Origin: Candidatus Methylobacter favarea
GTDB lineage: Bacteria; Pseudomonadota; Gammaproteobacteria; Methylococcales; Methylomonadaceae
Direction of reading: 5' to 3'
DNA: 64,000 nt
NCBI RefSeq assembly: GCF_902806695.1
Contig: NZ_CADCXN010000001.1
Coordinates: 62,001 to 126,000, forward strand
Below, one piece after another: positions 28,251 through 37,340 of this stretch (positions are counted from its first letter, which is position 1; each line of letters starts with the position of its first letter). The notes under the pieces were generated by a model, which saw only the letters and a list, made by a program, of their open reading frames with translations, was not told the origin of the DNA and made no database searches. Made by a program: the position numbers and the translations under genes.

Positions 28251-29139
28251 TGCATTAAAAGAATACCTGGGCTTTTGTCAAAGCCGTATAGAAAAGGCGC
28301 TGGAAGCTCGTCTTCCGAATGAAAATGTATTGCCGAAAAAACTTCATCAGGCAATGCGATACAGCGTCCTGGACGGCGGCAAACGTACGCGCCCTCTGCT
28401 GACTTATTGCACTGGAAAAACGCTCGGCATTGCACCGGAAAGCCTGGATGGCCCGGCTTGCGCTGTTGAATTTATCCATGTTTATTCTTTAATTCATGAT
28501 GATCTTCCCGCTATGGATAACGATGATCTCAGACGTGGAAAAGCTACCTGTCACGTGGCTTTTGATGAAGCGACTGCTATTTTAACGGGTGATGCGCTGC
28601 AGGCACTGGCCTTTGAAATCCTGGCCAATGATCCAAGCATCACAGCATCCGCCGAAAGCCGCATGAAAATGATTACGGCGCTAGCGAAGGCCGGCGGCTC
28701 TCAGGGCATGGTTGGCGGTCAGGCTATAGACCTGGATTCGGTAGGGACTCAATTAACCCTGCCTGAGCTGGAAAACATGCATATTCATAAGACCGGTGCC
28801 CTAATCCGCACCAGCGTTAATATGGCCACGCTGGCAAAAGCAGATCTAGATCCGGTCATTGCTACAAAGCTTGATAATTATGCTAAATGCATTGGTTTAT
28901 CCTTTCAGGTTCAGGATGATATTCTCGATGAAGAAAGCGATACCGCAACTTTAGGTAAAACCCAGGGCAAGGACAAAGACAATAACAAACCTACCTATCC
29001 TGCGTTATTAGGTCTGTCAGGAGCCAAACAAAAAGCCCTGGAGCTTCATGAGAAAGCGATGGATAATTTAAGCATTTTTGGCACCGAAGCCGATTTATTG
29101 CGCGATTTATCGCTTTATATAATTCAGCGAGATCACTGA
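28243..29139 (+). CDS. ispA: (2E,6E)-farnesyl diphosphate synthase
   Basis: Makes C15 farnesyl diphosphate, the precursor for squalene and hence for the hopanoid genes downstream. 298 aa from the ATG at 28243, which overlaps the xseB stop; a start at 28204 would add 13 non-homologous residues. First Asp-rich motif DDLPAMD at 86-92 and second DDILDEESD are intact, with GGKRTRP and the KTGALI segment. In many gammaproteobacteria dxs follows directly; here dxs is 12 kb away in the hopanoid operon. Confidence 0.95.
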   Translation: MSNALKEYLGFCQSRIEKALEARLPNENVLPKKLHQAMRYSVLDGGKRTRPLLTYCTGKTLGIAPESLDGPACAVEFIHVYSLIHDDLPAMDNDDLRRGKATCHVAFDEATAILTGDALQALAFEILANDPSITASAESRMKMITALAKAGGSQGMVGGQAIDLDSVGTQLTLPELENMHIHKTGALIRTSVNMATLAKADLDPVIATKLDNYAKCIGLSFQVQDDILDEESDTATLGKTQGKDKDNNKPTYPALLGLSGAKQKALELHEKAMDNLSIFGTEADLLRDLSLYIIQRDH

Positions 29140-29222
29140 TTAGTTGAATTATTGTTCTGAGACCGTAGCCAACCCATAGTCAACGATAAAATCTTGAACT
29201 TTAAATAACCCTGCTTAAAAAA

Positions 29223-29738
29223 ATGGACAGACTAAAAAGCAAAATCCGCGATATTCCCGACTTCCCTAAACCTGGCATTATCTTTAAAGATATTACCCCG
29301 CTGGTGAAAGATCCCGCCGCCTTACGATATGCCGTTCATCAATTGCTGCATCCTTTCCTGGACAGAAATATTACGGCCATTGCAGGTATGGAAGCACGCG
29401 GCTTTATTTTTGGCTCATTAGTCGCCTGGGAATTGGGGCTTCCTTTTATACCGCTGAGAAAACCGGGCAAATTACCCTACGATGTACAAAGTGTATCGTA
29501 TGATCTGGAATATGGCTCCGCTGCTCTGGAAGCGCATATTGATGCTTTTGAAACGGGTGATAGGGTTTTATTAATTGATGATCTATTGGCTACCGGAGGC
29601 ACAGCCAAAGCAAGCTGTGAGTTAGTTGAAAAGCTGGGAGCGAAAGTAGCAGCCTGTGCTTTTATAGTAGAACTGGATTTTCTTGAAGGACGCGAAAAAC
29701 TCAAGGATTATGAAGTATATTCTTTATTGCATTTTTAA
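29223..29738 (+). CDS. apt: Adenine phosphoribosyltransferase
   Basis: Salvages adenine to AMP with PRPP. 171 aa with IRDIPDFPKPGIIFKDITPL at the start and the PRPP-binding VLLIDDLLATGGTA. In a hopanoid neighbourhood it may also recycle adenine released by the HpnG phosphorylase step, which is inference. It converges on mlaA with a 43-base gap. Confidence 0.95.
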   Translation: MDRLKSKIRDIPDFPKPGIIFKDITPLVKDPAALRYAVHQLLHPFLDRNITAIAGMEARGFIFGSLVAWELGLPFIPLRKPGKLPYDVQSVSYDLEYGSAALEAHIDAFETGDRVLLIDDLLATGGTAKASCELVEKLGAKVAACAFIVELDFLEGREKLKDYEVYSLLHF

Positions 29739-29781
29739 TAGAAACGCTGTAGGGCCGGAGCCCTAGGCAATTTGTGCTATT

Positions 29782-30765
29782 TTATTTTTCCAGCTTATCT
29801 ATTTTACTGCCGGCATTCTTGAATGCCCGGGCTGTTTCATCAAATGATCGGGCAGTACTGCTGAACGAATTGGAAACTTGCTTAAACTCCCGGATGTCGG
29901 CGCTTAAGCGCAGCGTTAGTCCTGATTTACTGTTTGCAGTCTCAACTGATTTTTCACTAACTCCTGATAAACCTGGTTCAGCTGAGGCACCTTTTTTATC
30001 ATCTTCAAACAATTCGTCATCATAATCCATTAAATCAGAGGTTGCCTGAGCCTTGCCATCCGTAGCCAAATGATTTCGCCACTGCAAAAAGGATTCACGG
30101 GTAAAAACGTAAGGATCTAATGCCGCTTCATCTATAAACTTCAATGATCCTTCAGCATTGGCCCGGGTGTTCAGCAAAGACACAAGGTATACCGGTGCGC
30201 CCACATAGCTGGATGGATTTGCCGCTGTATCAAATATAGCACCCGGAATGCCGCGGACAGTAGAAGGCCCTAAAAAAGGCAATACCAAATAAGAGCCTTG
30301 AGGAACCCCCCATACGGCCAGGGTTTGTTCAAAATCTTCATCACTCTGTTCTAATCCAACATCCTCGGCCACATCAACGAGGCCTGCCAGACCTATTGTT
30401 GAATTAATTGCAAATCGTCCTGTGTCTTTAGCGCTTTGCCTGAATTTTGCCTGTAAAACATCATTAAGGACTATATTGATATTTTTCAGATTATTAAAAA
30501 AATTAAATACTCCCGTTTGCACAAACTGGGGCGTTATCCATTTATACACATCGGCGATAGGTTCGGCAATATAGTCATCAACCGTATCGTTGAAATTATA
30601 AATTTTTCTGTTAATGTTTTCATGCGGATCAATCTTACTGTGTTGTTCAGGAACGTCTGTTGTGGCACAACCGCCAAGAATCAGGGCCGTCCAGACAAAA
30701 ATCCCGAAGCAAACCTGTTTATATTTATCCTTATGATGACTAGGGCATAGTTTGTTCACTGACAT
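29782..30765 (-). CDS. mlaA: MlaA/VacJ family outer-membrane lipoprotein
   Basis: 327 aa with a lipoprotein signal ending LILGGC (lipid-modified Cys33). The MlaA core is present (DPHENINRKIYNFNDTVDDY; GLVDVAEDVGL; WGVPQGSYLVLPFLGPSTVR). The C-terminal ~70 residues are an extra Ser/Lys-rich tail, longer than in E. coli. MlaA sits in the outer membrane and removes misplaced phospholipid. It starts 11 bases after hpnM, so the MlaA-MlaC-like pair is co-transcribed beside hopanoid genes. Confidence 0.92.
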   Translation of the reverse strand: MSVNKLCPSHHKDKYKQVCFGIFVWTALILGGCATTDVPEQHSKIDPHENINRKIYNFNDTVDDYIAEPIADVYKWITPQFVQTGVFNFFNNLKNINIVLNDVLQAKFRQSAKDTGRFAINSTIGLAGLVDVAEDVGLEQSDEDFEQTLAVWGVPQGSYLVLPFLGPSTVRGIPGAIFDTAANPSSYVGAPVYLVSLLNTRANAEGSLKFIDEAALDPYVFTRESFLQWRNHLATDGKAQATSDLMDYDDELFEDDKKGASAEPGLSGVSEKSVETANSKSGLTLRLSADIREFKQVSNSFSSTARSFDETARAFKNAGSKIDKLEK

Positions 30766-30776
30766 AAAACCTGTAA

Positions 30777-31394
30777 CTAAAGTTTTGAATAAATATCAAT
30801 TTTTTCGTTTATCTTTGCTATTAAAGCATCAAAACCTTCACGTTGTAAAATAGTGGTGTATTCTGATCTTTTCAATGCCAGATCACTTACTCCATTCGCA
30901 ATAATATTAATTATTCGCCAACTATTTCCTTTTTCCTTAAGCATATAATCAAACTTTACCGGTTTTTTGTCGGGAATGACAAGATGGGAATGAATAACAA
31001 CTCCTCCTCTTGCCGTTTCTTCTTCCGAGTCAAATTTAAATGATTCGCCGGCATATTCCTTAAAGTTATGCGCATAGGAGGCAACACTAAAACGGCTAAA
31101 TACATCAACCAGTTTTTTTTGTTGCTCTCCAGATAATTTCTCCCATTCTTTCCCGACTACGATACGGGCAATTTTGGTTAAATCATGACTATTCACTACC
31201 GGCTCATAAAGTTTTTCATATCTTCCGGAGAATCCTAACTGTTTGCCATTCTTCATGACCTGAATCAGCTCTTCCTGAAACTTCTCCACTATTTGCCTTG
31301 CGGTTGCACCCTTCGCATCCTGGGCAAGACAATTTCCCATGCCCACTAACCAGAACATGAAAATAACAGCTAACTTCATATTTTTTAAAACCAT
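30777..31394 (-). CDS. hpnM: HpnM, MlaC-like hopanoid-associated periplasmic protein
   Basis: 205 aa from the ATG at 31394; the signal peptide is MKLAVIFMFWLVGMGNCLA with cleavage before QDAKGA. The MlaC fold is recognisable (VVGKEWEKLSGEQQKKLVDV, then FSRFSVASYAHNF; later VKFDYMLKEKGNSWRIINII). HpnM members are defined by linkage to hopanoid genes, as here with hpnH upstream and mlaA downstream. Likely carries lipid or hopanoid across the periplasm; cargo not shown by sequence. An extended frame to 31499 lacks a signal peptide at its start and is rejected. Confidence 0.85.
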   Translation of the reverse strand: MVLKNMKLAVIFMFWLVGMGNCLAQDAKGATARQIVEKFQEELIQVMKNGKQLGFSGRYEKLYEPVVNSHDLTKIARIVVGKEWEKLSGEQQKKLVDVFSRFSVASYAHNFKEYAGESFKFDSEEETARGGVVIHSHLVIPDKKPVKFDYMLKEKGNSWRIINIIANGVSDLALKRSEYTTILQREGFDALIAKINEKIDIYSKL

Positions 31395-31621
31395 GACCAA
31401 AAAGCCTCGTAAAATCTTAAAGTGTATACATAATCTTCGGGTAATGCGAAATTCCAGGATTAACCTGATAGATGAGCCTGCCTGCCTAACTATAAGCATG
31501 GATCATGCCGGTAATCTTAATATCCAGTTTTTGACGTTTGATATAAAAAATGGTGCGAAAAAAATATTGGCTTTTATCAAAAAACAAATAAGGCGGATTA
31601 CCATGCCTTAATCGGTAAAAT

Positions 31622-32746
31622 TCAGGCACTGGCATTCTTATCGATCATCTCCACTCTGATGGGAATGCCTGAAAATGTTGGTAACGGTTTTTCATTGATA
31701 TACCGCGGCTTAAGTTCGGGCACCATCTCACCTTCGGTCTTTGGACCTCTGATAGAGGTTAATAGCGCCTTTAAAGGATGTTTTAACATATCTTCCACAG
31801 CGGTCGCTTCATAGCCGCAATGCGCCATACAGCTGGCACACTTGGGATTATTGACCGTGCCGTATTTTTCCCAAGGCGTGGTATCCAGCAGTTCTTGAAA
31901 ACTTGAGGCATTACCCTCATCAGCCAATAAATAGCAGGGCTTTTGCCAGCCAAATATATTGCGGGTCGGATTACCCCACGGCGTGCATTCATAGTTTTGA
32001 TTACCTGCTAAAAAATCCAGATAAAGCGAAGAGTGGTTTAATTTCCATTTGCGGCTTTTACCGATCTTAAAAATGCCCCGGAATAAATTCTTGACATCTT
32101 TGCCTTTAATAAAGACATCCTGCTGAGGCGCGCGCTCATAACTGAACCCCGGTGCAATGGTTACACCTTCAACCCCTAATGCCATCGCATAATCCAGAAA
32201 TTCGGCGACTTCCCTGGGCTTTTCACCCTGGAAAAGCGTACAATTAACCGTGACACGAAAACCTTTTTCCAGCGCCAGTTTAATGGCTTCCACTGCCCGC
32301 TCAAAAACACCCTCCTGACAGACCGAAGCATCATGTTTTTCCTGCATACCGTCCAGGTGGATTGAAAAAGTCAAATAAGGAGAAGGCGTATAGTCCTTAA
32401 TCCTCTTTTTTAATAACAGGGCATTAGTACACAGATAGACGTATTTCCTGCGCGCGACAATACCGGCAATAATTTGCGGCATCTCTTTGTGTATCAGTGG
32501 CTCACCCCCTGGAATCGATACCATGGGCGCATTACATTCATCGACAGCCTGCATACATTCTTCAAAAGAAAGCCGCTTGTCGAGAATTTCGTCTGAATAG
32601 TCTATCTTGCCGCAGCCTGCGCAGGCCAAATTGCAACGAAACAAAGGCTCCAGCATCAGTACCAACGGATATTTTTTTACCCCCCTTAACTTTTGCCTGA
32701 TCAGATAACTACCGACAGTCAGCTGTTGACGTAAAGGAACTCCCAT
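31622..32746 (-). CDS. hpnH: Adenosyl-hopene transferase (radical SAM)
   Basis: Adds 5'-deoxyadenosine to diploptene, the first step of the C35 hopanoid side chain. 374 aa from the ATG at 32746, which has an excellent ribosome site (TTGGAGGA); the open frame extends 34 residues further but without family support. The radical SAM cluster is CNLACAGC (Cys38, 42, 45), and there are C-terminal cysteines CASCMAHCG. It is divergent from the squalene synthase operon across a 478-bp gap. Confidence 0.95.
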   Translation of the reverse strand: MGVPLRQQLTVGSYLIRQKLRGVKKYPLVLMLEPLFRCNLACAGCGKIDYSDEILDKRLSFEECMQAVDECNAPMVSIPGGEPLIHKEMPQIIAGIVARRKYVYLCTNALLLKKRIKDYTPSPYLTFSIHLDGMQEKHDASVCQEGVFERAVEAIKLALEKGFRVTVNCTLFQGEKPREVAEFLDYAMALGVEGVTIAPGFSYERAPQQDVFIKGKDVKNLFRGIFKIGKSRKWKLNHSSLYLDFLAGNQNYECTPWGNPTRNIFGWQKPCYLLADEGNASSFQELLDTTPWEKYGTVNNPKCASCMAHCGYEATAVEDMLKHPLKALLTSIRGPKTEGEMVPELKPRYINEKPLPTFSGIPIRVEMIDKNASA

Positions 32747-33224
32747 GCGCAAATCCTCCAAAAAATTTAAAAACAGCAACCCATCAATATGGTCACTTTG
32801 AAATTGATAAATCTGCGGATAAACAACCGTGTCGTAATAAAACAACATCCTGACAGTATGTATTTAATTAATCATAAATAAAGCTTTTTAAGCGCATAAA
32901 TACAAAAATACAAACAGGCGTGTTATATAATACAATCGCTTACCGATTGTTGAGTAGAATACTATCTTTTATCTACAGACTCCAGTTTTTAGGCTGAATT
33001 ATCTCTAAATCGTTGTTGTATTCTCAATTTTATTACAATTTGTACAAATACAACACAGGTGATTAAATCCTTGTTTTTATTGTTAATAAATTACGGTGCA
33101 GCCCTTCAAAACGGCTGCATTAGCAACAAAACAACATTACTTTGCAAAATCCCAACAAACGGGCTATGATTGCCTTAAATAATTACTAACTTGAACAATA
33201 AGTGCGGGTCGACATCAAAATATC
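32747..33224. other. Divergent intergenic region between hpnH and squalene synthase
   Basis: 478 bases, AT-rich and without a gene. It must hold the promoters for both arms of the hopanoid cluster. Several TTGACA-like and TATAAT-like pieces exist but none is good enough to choose. Confidence 0.5.
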
Positions 33225-34418
33225 ATGAGCGAAACTCAAATATCGTTGAACAACCCAAAATCGCTTTGTCAATTGCCTGACCCGGACTTTCAGGCGCTAT
33301 TGCTTGAAGGCGTATCCAGAACGTTTGCCCTAACCATTCCTCAATTGCCGGATAAACTTTATCCTGCGGTAGGTAATGCTTATCTGTTATGCCGCATTGT
33401 CGATACTATAGAAGATGAAATTTCACTCACTGCCGGGCAAAAAAAATATTTTTGTTCGGAATTTACCGGCCTGGTTAAAACCGGCACCGGTTCCGAGACC
33501 TTCGCCGTAGAACTGGCGCCATTGCTTTCCGAGCAAACTCTTCCGGCCGAGCACACATTAATCAATGTATTGCCGCGGGTTATCGAGATCACGCATAAAT
33601 TTGATCCCGACCAGATCAATGCACTGTCTTCCTGCGTAGAAACTATGGGCCAGGGCATGAGTTTATTCCAATCCCAGAATCTGCATCATGGTCTCGCCAC
33701 CCTCTCAGACATGAATAGCTATTGCTATTATGTGGCCGGCTGCGTGGGTGAAATGCTAGCTAAACTTTTTTGCCATTACTCACCGGAAATTGCCCAGCAT
33801 AAAGAGCAACTGCTTGACTTATCGGTGTCTTTTGGCCAGGGATTGCAAATGACCAATATATTGAAAGATATTTGGGATGATGCAGAGCGGGGCGTCTGCT
33901 GGTTGCCGCAGGACATTTTTACGGAAACAGGGTTTGACCTTAAAACCCTGAGCCATGAAGCCAACCATGAGAATTTCCGAAAAGGCCTCGAACATTTAAT
34001 TAGCATTGCTTACGGCCACCTGCATAACGCCCTGGTTTTTACGCAATTGATCCCGGCTCATGAAACCGGCATCCGCAATTTCTGTTTATGGGCATTGGGC
34101 ATGGCGGTTTTGACCCTGAGAAAGATCAAACAGAACCTGGAATTCCAAAAATCCGAACAGGTCAAGATAACGCGCAGCAGCGTTAAAGCAACGATCCTGG
34201 CAACCCGATTAACCGGACGCAGCAATATGATGCTATCTCTGCTTTTTAACTTCGCAAGCCGCGGACTGAAATGTCCCGACTGGACATATTCCCTTTCATC
34301 CTCACATTGCGCTTCAGATCCTGCTGCTTATGCTTTTCATGCCCCTGCAGGGGCAAAGATCCGGCAGCCGTCGAAAGCCAAATCAGAGCAGCCGTCGAAA
34401 GCCAAATCAGATAGTTAA
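33225..34418 (+). CDS. Squalene synthase (farnesyl-diphosphate farnesyltransferase type)
   Basis: Condenses two farnesyl diphosphates to squalene. The 397-aa protein resembles the one-enzyme, eukaryote-like squalene synthases more than HpnC/HpnD: VSRTFALTIPQLP, the first Asp motif DTIEDE (60-65), YCYYVAGCVGEML, and the second NILKDIWDDAERG from 211. Neither hpnC, hpnD nor hpnE is nearby. The C-terminus is not a membrane anchor but a short polar tail ending in two copies of QPSKAKS, encoded by an exact 24-bp tandem repeat. shc follows after 9 bases. Confidence 0.92.
   Translation: MSETQISLNNPKSLCQLPDPDFQALLLEGVSRTFALTIPQLPDKLYPAVGNAYLLCRIVDTIEDEISLTAGQKKYFCSEFTGLVKTGTGSETFAVELAPLLSEQTLPAEHTLINVLPRVIEITHKFDPDQINALSSCVETMGQGMSLFQSQNLHHGLATLSDMNSYCYYVAGCVGEMLAKLFCHYSPEIAQHKEQLLDLSVSFGQGLQMTNILKDIWDDAERGVCWLPQDIFTETGFDLKTLSHEANHENFRKGLEHLISIAYGHLHNALVFTQLIPAHETGIRNFCLWALGMAVLTLRKIKQNLEFQKSEQVKITRSSVKATILATRLTGRSNMMLSLLFNFASRGLKCPDWTYSLSSSHCASDPAAYAFHAPAGAKIRQPSKAKSEQPSKAKSDS
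34341..34411 (+). repeat. Palindrome and 24-bp tandem repeat at the squalene synthase 3' end
   Basis: A perfect 14-bp palindrome GCCCCTGCAGGGGC (34341-34354) is followed by two exact 24-bp direct copies (34364-34387 and 34388-34411), the second ending seven bases before the end of the gene. They encode the low-complexity tail. Likely slippage product. Confidence 0.8.
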
Positions 34419-34427
34419 GGACATAAA

Positions 34428-36383
34428 ATGTTTACCGAAGCAACTACATCGATAAATATCAGCCGTGCATCAAGCTCATCGACTGCTATTAATTCCCACG
34501 CATTCGATCTTGATAAAGCCATAAGTAAAGCCCGGGATAAATTATTAAGTCTTCAGGATAAAGAAGGTTTTTGGGTGTTTGAGCTGGAAGCAGATTGTAC
34601 GATTTCAGCAGAATATATTATGATGATGCACTATATTGGTGAAATCGACGAATCGCTACAGGCCAAAATTGCCAATTACTTGAGAGCCCGGCAATCTGAA
34701 GAGGGGGGTTATCCGTTATTTACCGGGGGCCCTAGTGAGATCAGTTGCAGTGTTAAAGTCTATTATGCCTTGAAAATGGCCGGTGATTCCATCGACTCGT
34801 ACCATATGACCCGCTTAAGAAATTATATTCTAAGTCAGGGCGGCGCTGCGAAAGCCAATGTTTTTACCCGAATTGCTCTGGCCACTTTTAAACAGCTGCC
34901 CTGGCGCGGCGTTCCCTATATTCCTGTGGAAATCATGCTGTTGCCCAAATGGTTTCCTTTCCATTTGGACAAGGTCTCGTATTGGTCCAGAACAGTGATG
35001 GTGCCATTGCTTATTCTCTGCACTCTAAAAGCGAGCGCCAAAAACCCCGATAATATCGATGTGCTGGAACTTTTTGTTACCCATCCTGATAAAGAAAAAC
35101 ACTACTTCCCCCAGCGAACCCTGTTAAATAAAATCTTTCTGGGACTGGATGCCATGGGCCGTATCGCTGGCCCCTTTATTCCCAAAAAAATGCGCGAACT
35201 TGCTATCGAAAAAGCCAAGGATTGGTTTATTGAACGACTGAATGGCGAAGATGGTCTGGGCGGTATTTTTCCTGCCATGGTCAATTCTTATGAAGCCATG
35301 CTGCTTTTAGGCCTGCCTAAAGACCATGAGCATGTGATTATGGCGCGCAAAGCCATAGATAAGTTACTCATTATTAATGAACAGGATGCTTATTGCCAGC
35401 CCTGTCTTTCTCCGGTTTGGGATACAGCCCTTGCCGCACTTGCTTTGCAGGAAGTCGACAAAATCGCTAATCATAAAAGCCTGGCTGACGCGTATAGCTG
35501 GCTTAAATCCAAACAACTATCCAACGAACCTGGCGACTGGCAAGTTTCCAGGCCGTATCTGGAAGGCGGCGGCTGGGCGTTTCAATTTAATAATCCCCAC
35601 TATCCGGATGTCGATGACACGGCAGTCGTCGCCTTTGCCATGGCGAATTCTAATTTGCCGGATCTGGAAGAATCGATCCATCGAGCACTTCGCTGGATTA
35701 CCGGCATGCAATCCAAAAATGGCGGTTTTGGGGCTTTTGATGTGGACAATACTCATTATTACCTGAATGAAATTCCGTTTGCCGATCATGGCGCCTTATT
35801 AGACCCGCCTACAGCCGATGTAAGCGCGCGCTGCGCCATGCTTATGGCCAGGGTAGCCAGTACTCATGCCGAATATCTGCCTGCTCTGGAACGCACGCTT
35901 GCCTATCTCCGCAATGAACAGGAAAAAAATGGCTCATGGTTTGGCCGTTGGGGAACCAATTACATTTATGGCACATGGTCTGTTTTATTCGGACTGGAAC
36001 AAACCGCCATACCTAAAAATGATCCTGTCTATACCAGGGCTGTAAAATGGTTAAAAAGCGTACAACGTGAAGACGGCGGCTGGGGAGAAGACAATTACAG
36101 TTATCATGATATAAGCCATAGCGGAAAATACCGTTTCAGCACCGCATTTCAGACTGCATGGGCACTGTTGGGATTGATGGCAGCCGGCGAAGCCCAAAGT
36201 CCCGAAGTGAAGGCCGGCATTTATTTCTTACTGCGTAGCCAACAAGCGGATGGGGTCTGGAATGATAAATGTTATACTGCCCCGGGTTTTCCCAAGGTTT
36301 TTTATCTTAAATACCACGGTTACGACAAGTACTTCCCGCTTTGGGCGCTTGCTCGATACCGCAATGAGCTTAACAAAAAGTGA
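34428..36383 (+). CDS. shc: Squalene-hopene cyclase
   Basis: Cyclises squalene to hopene/hopanol, the pentacyclic core. 651 aa, normal length. The catalytic D-x-D-D is DVDD at 394-397, and multiple QW repeats are present (QSKNGGFGAFD; QEKNGSWFGRWGTNYIYGTW; QREDGGWGED; QQADGVWND). A membrane-associated enzyme. The stop overlaps the GTG start of hpnG by 4 bases. Confidence 0.97.
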   Translation: MFTEATTSINISRASSSSTAINSHAFDLDKAISKARDKLLSLQDKEGFWVFELEADCTISAEYIMMMHYIGEIDESLQAKIANYLRARQSEEGGYPLFTGGPSEISCSVKVYYALKMAGDSIDSYHMTRLRNYILSQGGAAKANVFTRIALATFKQLPWRGVPYIPVEIMLLPKWFPFHLDKVSYWSRTVMVPLLILCTLKASAKNPDNIDVLELFVTHPDKEKHYFPQRTLLNKIFLGLDAMGRIAGPFIPKKMRELAIEKAKDWFIERLNGEDGLGGIFPAMVNSYEAMLLLGLPKDHEHVIMARKAIDKLLIINEQDAYCQPCLSPVWDTALAALALQEVDKIANHKSLADAYSWLKSKQLSNEPGDWQVSRPYLEGGGWAFQFNNPHYPDVDDTAVVAFAMANSNLPDLEESIHRALRWITGMQSKNGGFGAFDVDNTHYYLNEIPFADHGALLDPPTADVSARCAMLMARVASTHAEYLPALERTLAYLRNEQEKNGSWFGRWGTNYIYGTWSVLFGLEQTAIPKNDPVYTRAVKWLKSVQREDGGWGEDNYSYHDISHSGKYRFSTAFQTAWALLGLMAAGEAQSPEVKAGIYFLLRSQQADGVWNDKCYTAPGFPKVFYLKYHGYDKYFPLWALARYRNELNKK

Positions 36384-37108
36384 TCACTGGCATCGTTGTT
36401 GCCTTACCCGAAGAAATCAGCACCCTGACGACAAAAAGAATTGCCAAGGGGAATTGCCTTTTCATTGCCGATAAAATATTAGTCGCTTATTCAGGGGCCG
36501 GCTCTAAAAATGCCCAAACAGCTGCCGAGCTTCTGGTTTCCAAAGGCGTAACCCGGCTAATCAGCTGGGGCTGCGCCGCCGCCCTCAGTTCATTAGTAAA
36601 ACCGGGGGATTTGACATTGGCGGCAACACTGATCGATGCGGAGTATACTCGGATTGATATTAACTCTCCGTGGCACCGCAGCACTAAAAATCTGCTATCG
36701 CAATCTATAGTAGTGCATACCGGCCAGTTAGCTGAAAGTAAAAGCCTGATTTCCTCCAGCAAAGACAAAAAACAACTGCAATCAAAAACCGGCGCAATCG
36801 CCCTGGACATGGAAAGTATCGCTATCGCTAAAGTGGCCAAACAACACAAGCTGGCTTTTTTGGCTATCCGGGCTATTGCCGATCCTGTTACCATGGATTT
36901 GCCAGAAGCGGTAAATCACTCGCTTAATGATCAGGGTGATATCCTTTTAGGAAAGTTACTTTTTTTTATTGTGCGACATCCGGCTCAACTGCCTGGTTTA
37001 ATAAAGCTGGCCCTGCACTTCCATGCGGCAAGGAAAACCTTAAAACAGGTTGCAGAAGATATTGATAATGTGATTTGTTTTAGTCACTTTACGCCGACAG
37101 CAATATAG
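36380..37108 (+). CDS. hpnG: Hopanoid-associated nucleoside phosphorylase
   Basis: Removes adenine from adenosylhopane to give ribosylhopane. 242 aa, PNP/UDP phosphorylase fold: GIVVALPEEI at the start, VAYSGAGSKNAQTAAELLVS, SWGCAAAL, and the late DMESIAIAKVA-LAIRAIADP motif that binds substrate. GTG start overlapping the shc stop, so translation is coupled. The freed adenine could be salvaged by Apt encoded 7 kb away. Confidence 0.93.
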   Translation: MITGIVVALPEEISTLTTKRIAKGNCLFIADKILVAYSGAGSKNAQTAAELLVSKGVTRLISWGCAAALSSLVKPGDLTLAATLIDAEYTRIDINSPWHRSTKNLLSQSIVVHTGQLAESKSLISSSKDKKQLQSKTGAIALDMESIAIAKVAKQHKLAFLAIRAIADPVTMDLPEAVNHSLNDQGDILLGKLLFFIVRHPAQLPGLIKLALHFHAARKTLKQVAEDIDNVICFSHFTPTAI

Positions 37109-37113
37109 ATGTC

Positions 37114-37338
37114 ATGCGCAGACATCATTCCGGTTTATATGAAAAAGATTTTTTAACGAGCCTGTATAGTAGTTTCGGTTTAGCTTTCGTCTTACTCGAA
37201 GATAAGGCAAATATTAATTTATTACTATTCACAGGCATTTCTTTTACACTAATCTCTTCTTTAATAGTTCTTTCTGCTTTTTGTACTCTCGAGGGCGTGA
37301 AGAGGTACAGACAGCAAGGCAACCTAGTTTTGAGGTAA
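37114..37338 (+). CDS. Possible small membrane protein between hpnG and hpnO
   Basis: A 74-codon frame starting 6 bases after hpnG and ending 2 bases before hpnO. It would contain two hydrophobic stretches (FGLAFVLLEDKANINLLLF; ISFTLISSLIVLSAF). I do not recognise it, base composition differs from its neighbours and there is no ribosome site. It may be spacer DNA. Confidence 0.25.
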   Translation: MRRHHSGLYEKDFLTSLYSSFGLAFVLLEDKANINLLLFTGISFTLISSLIVLSAFCTLEGVKRYRQQGNLVLR

Positions 37339-37340
37339 AC

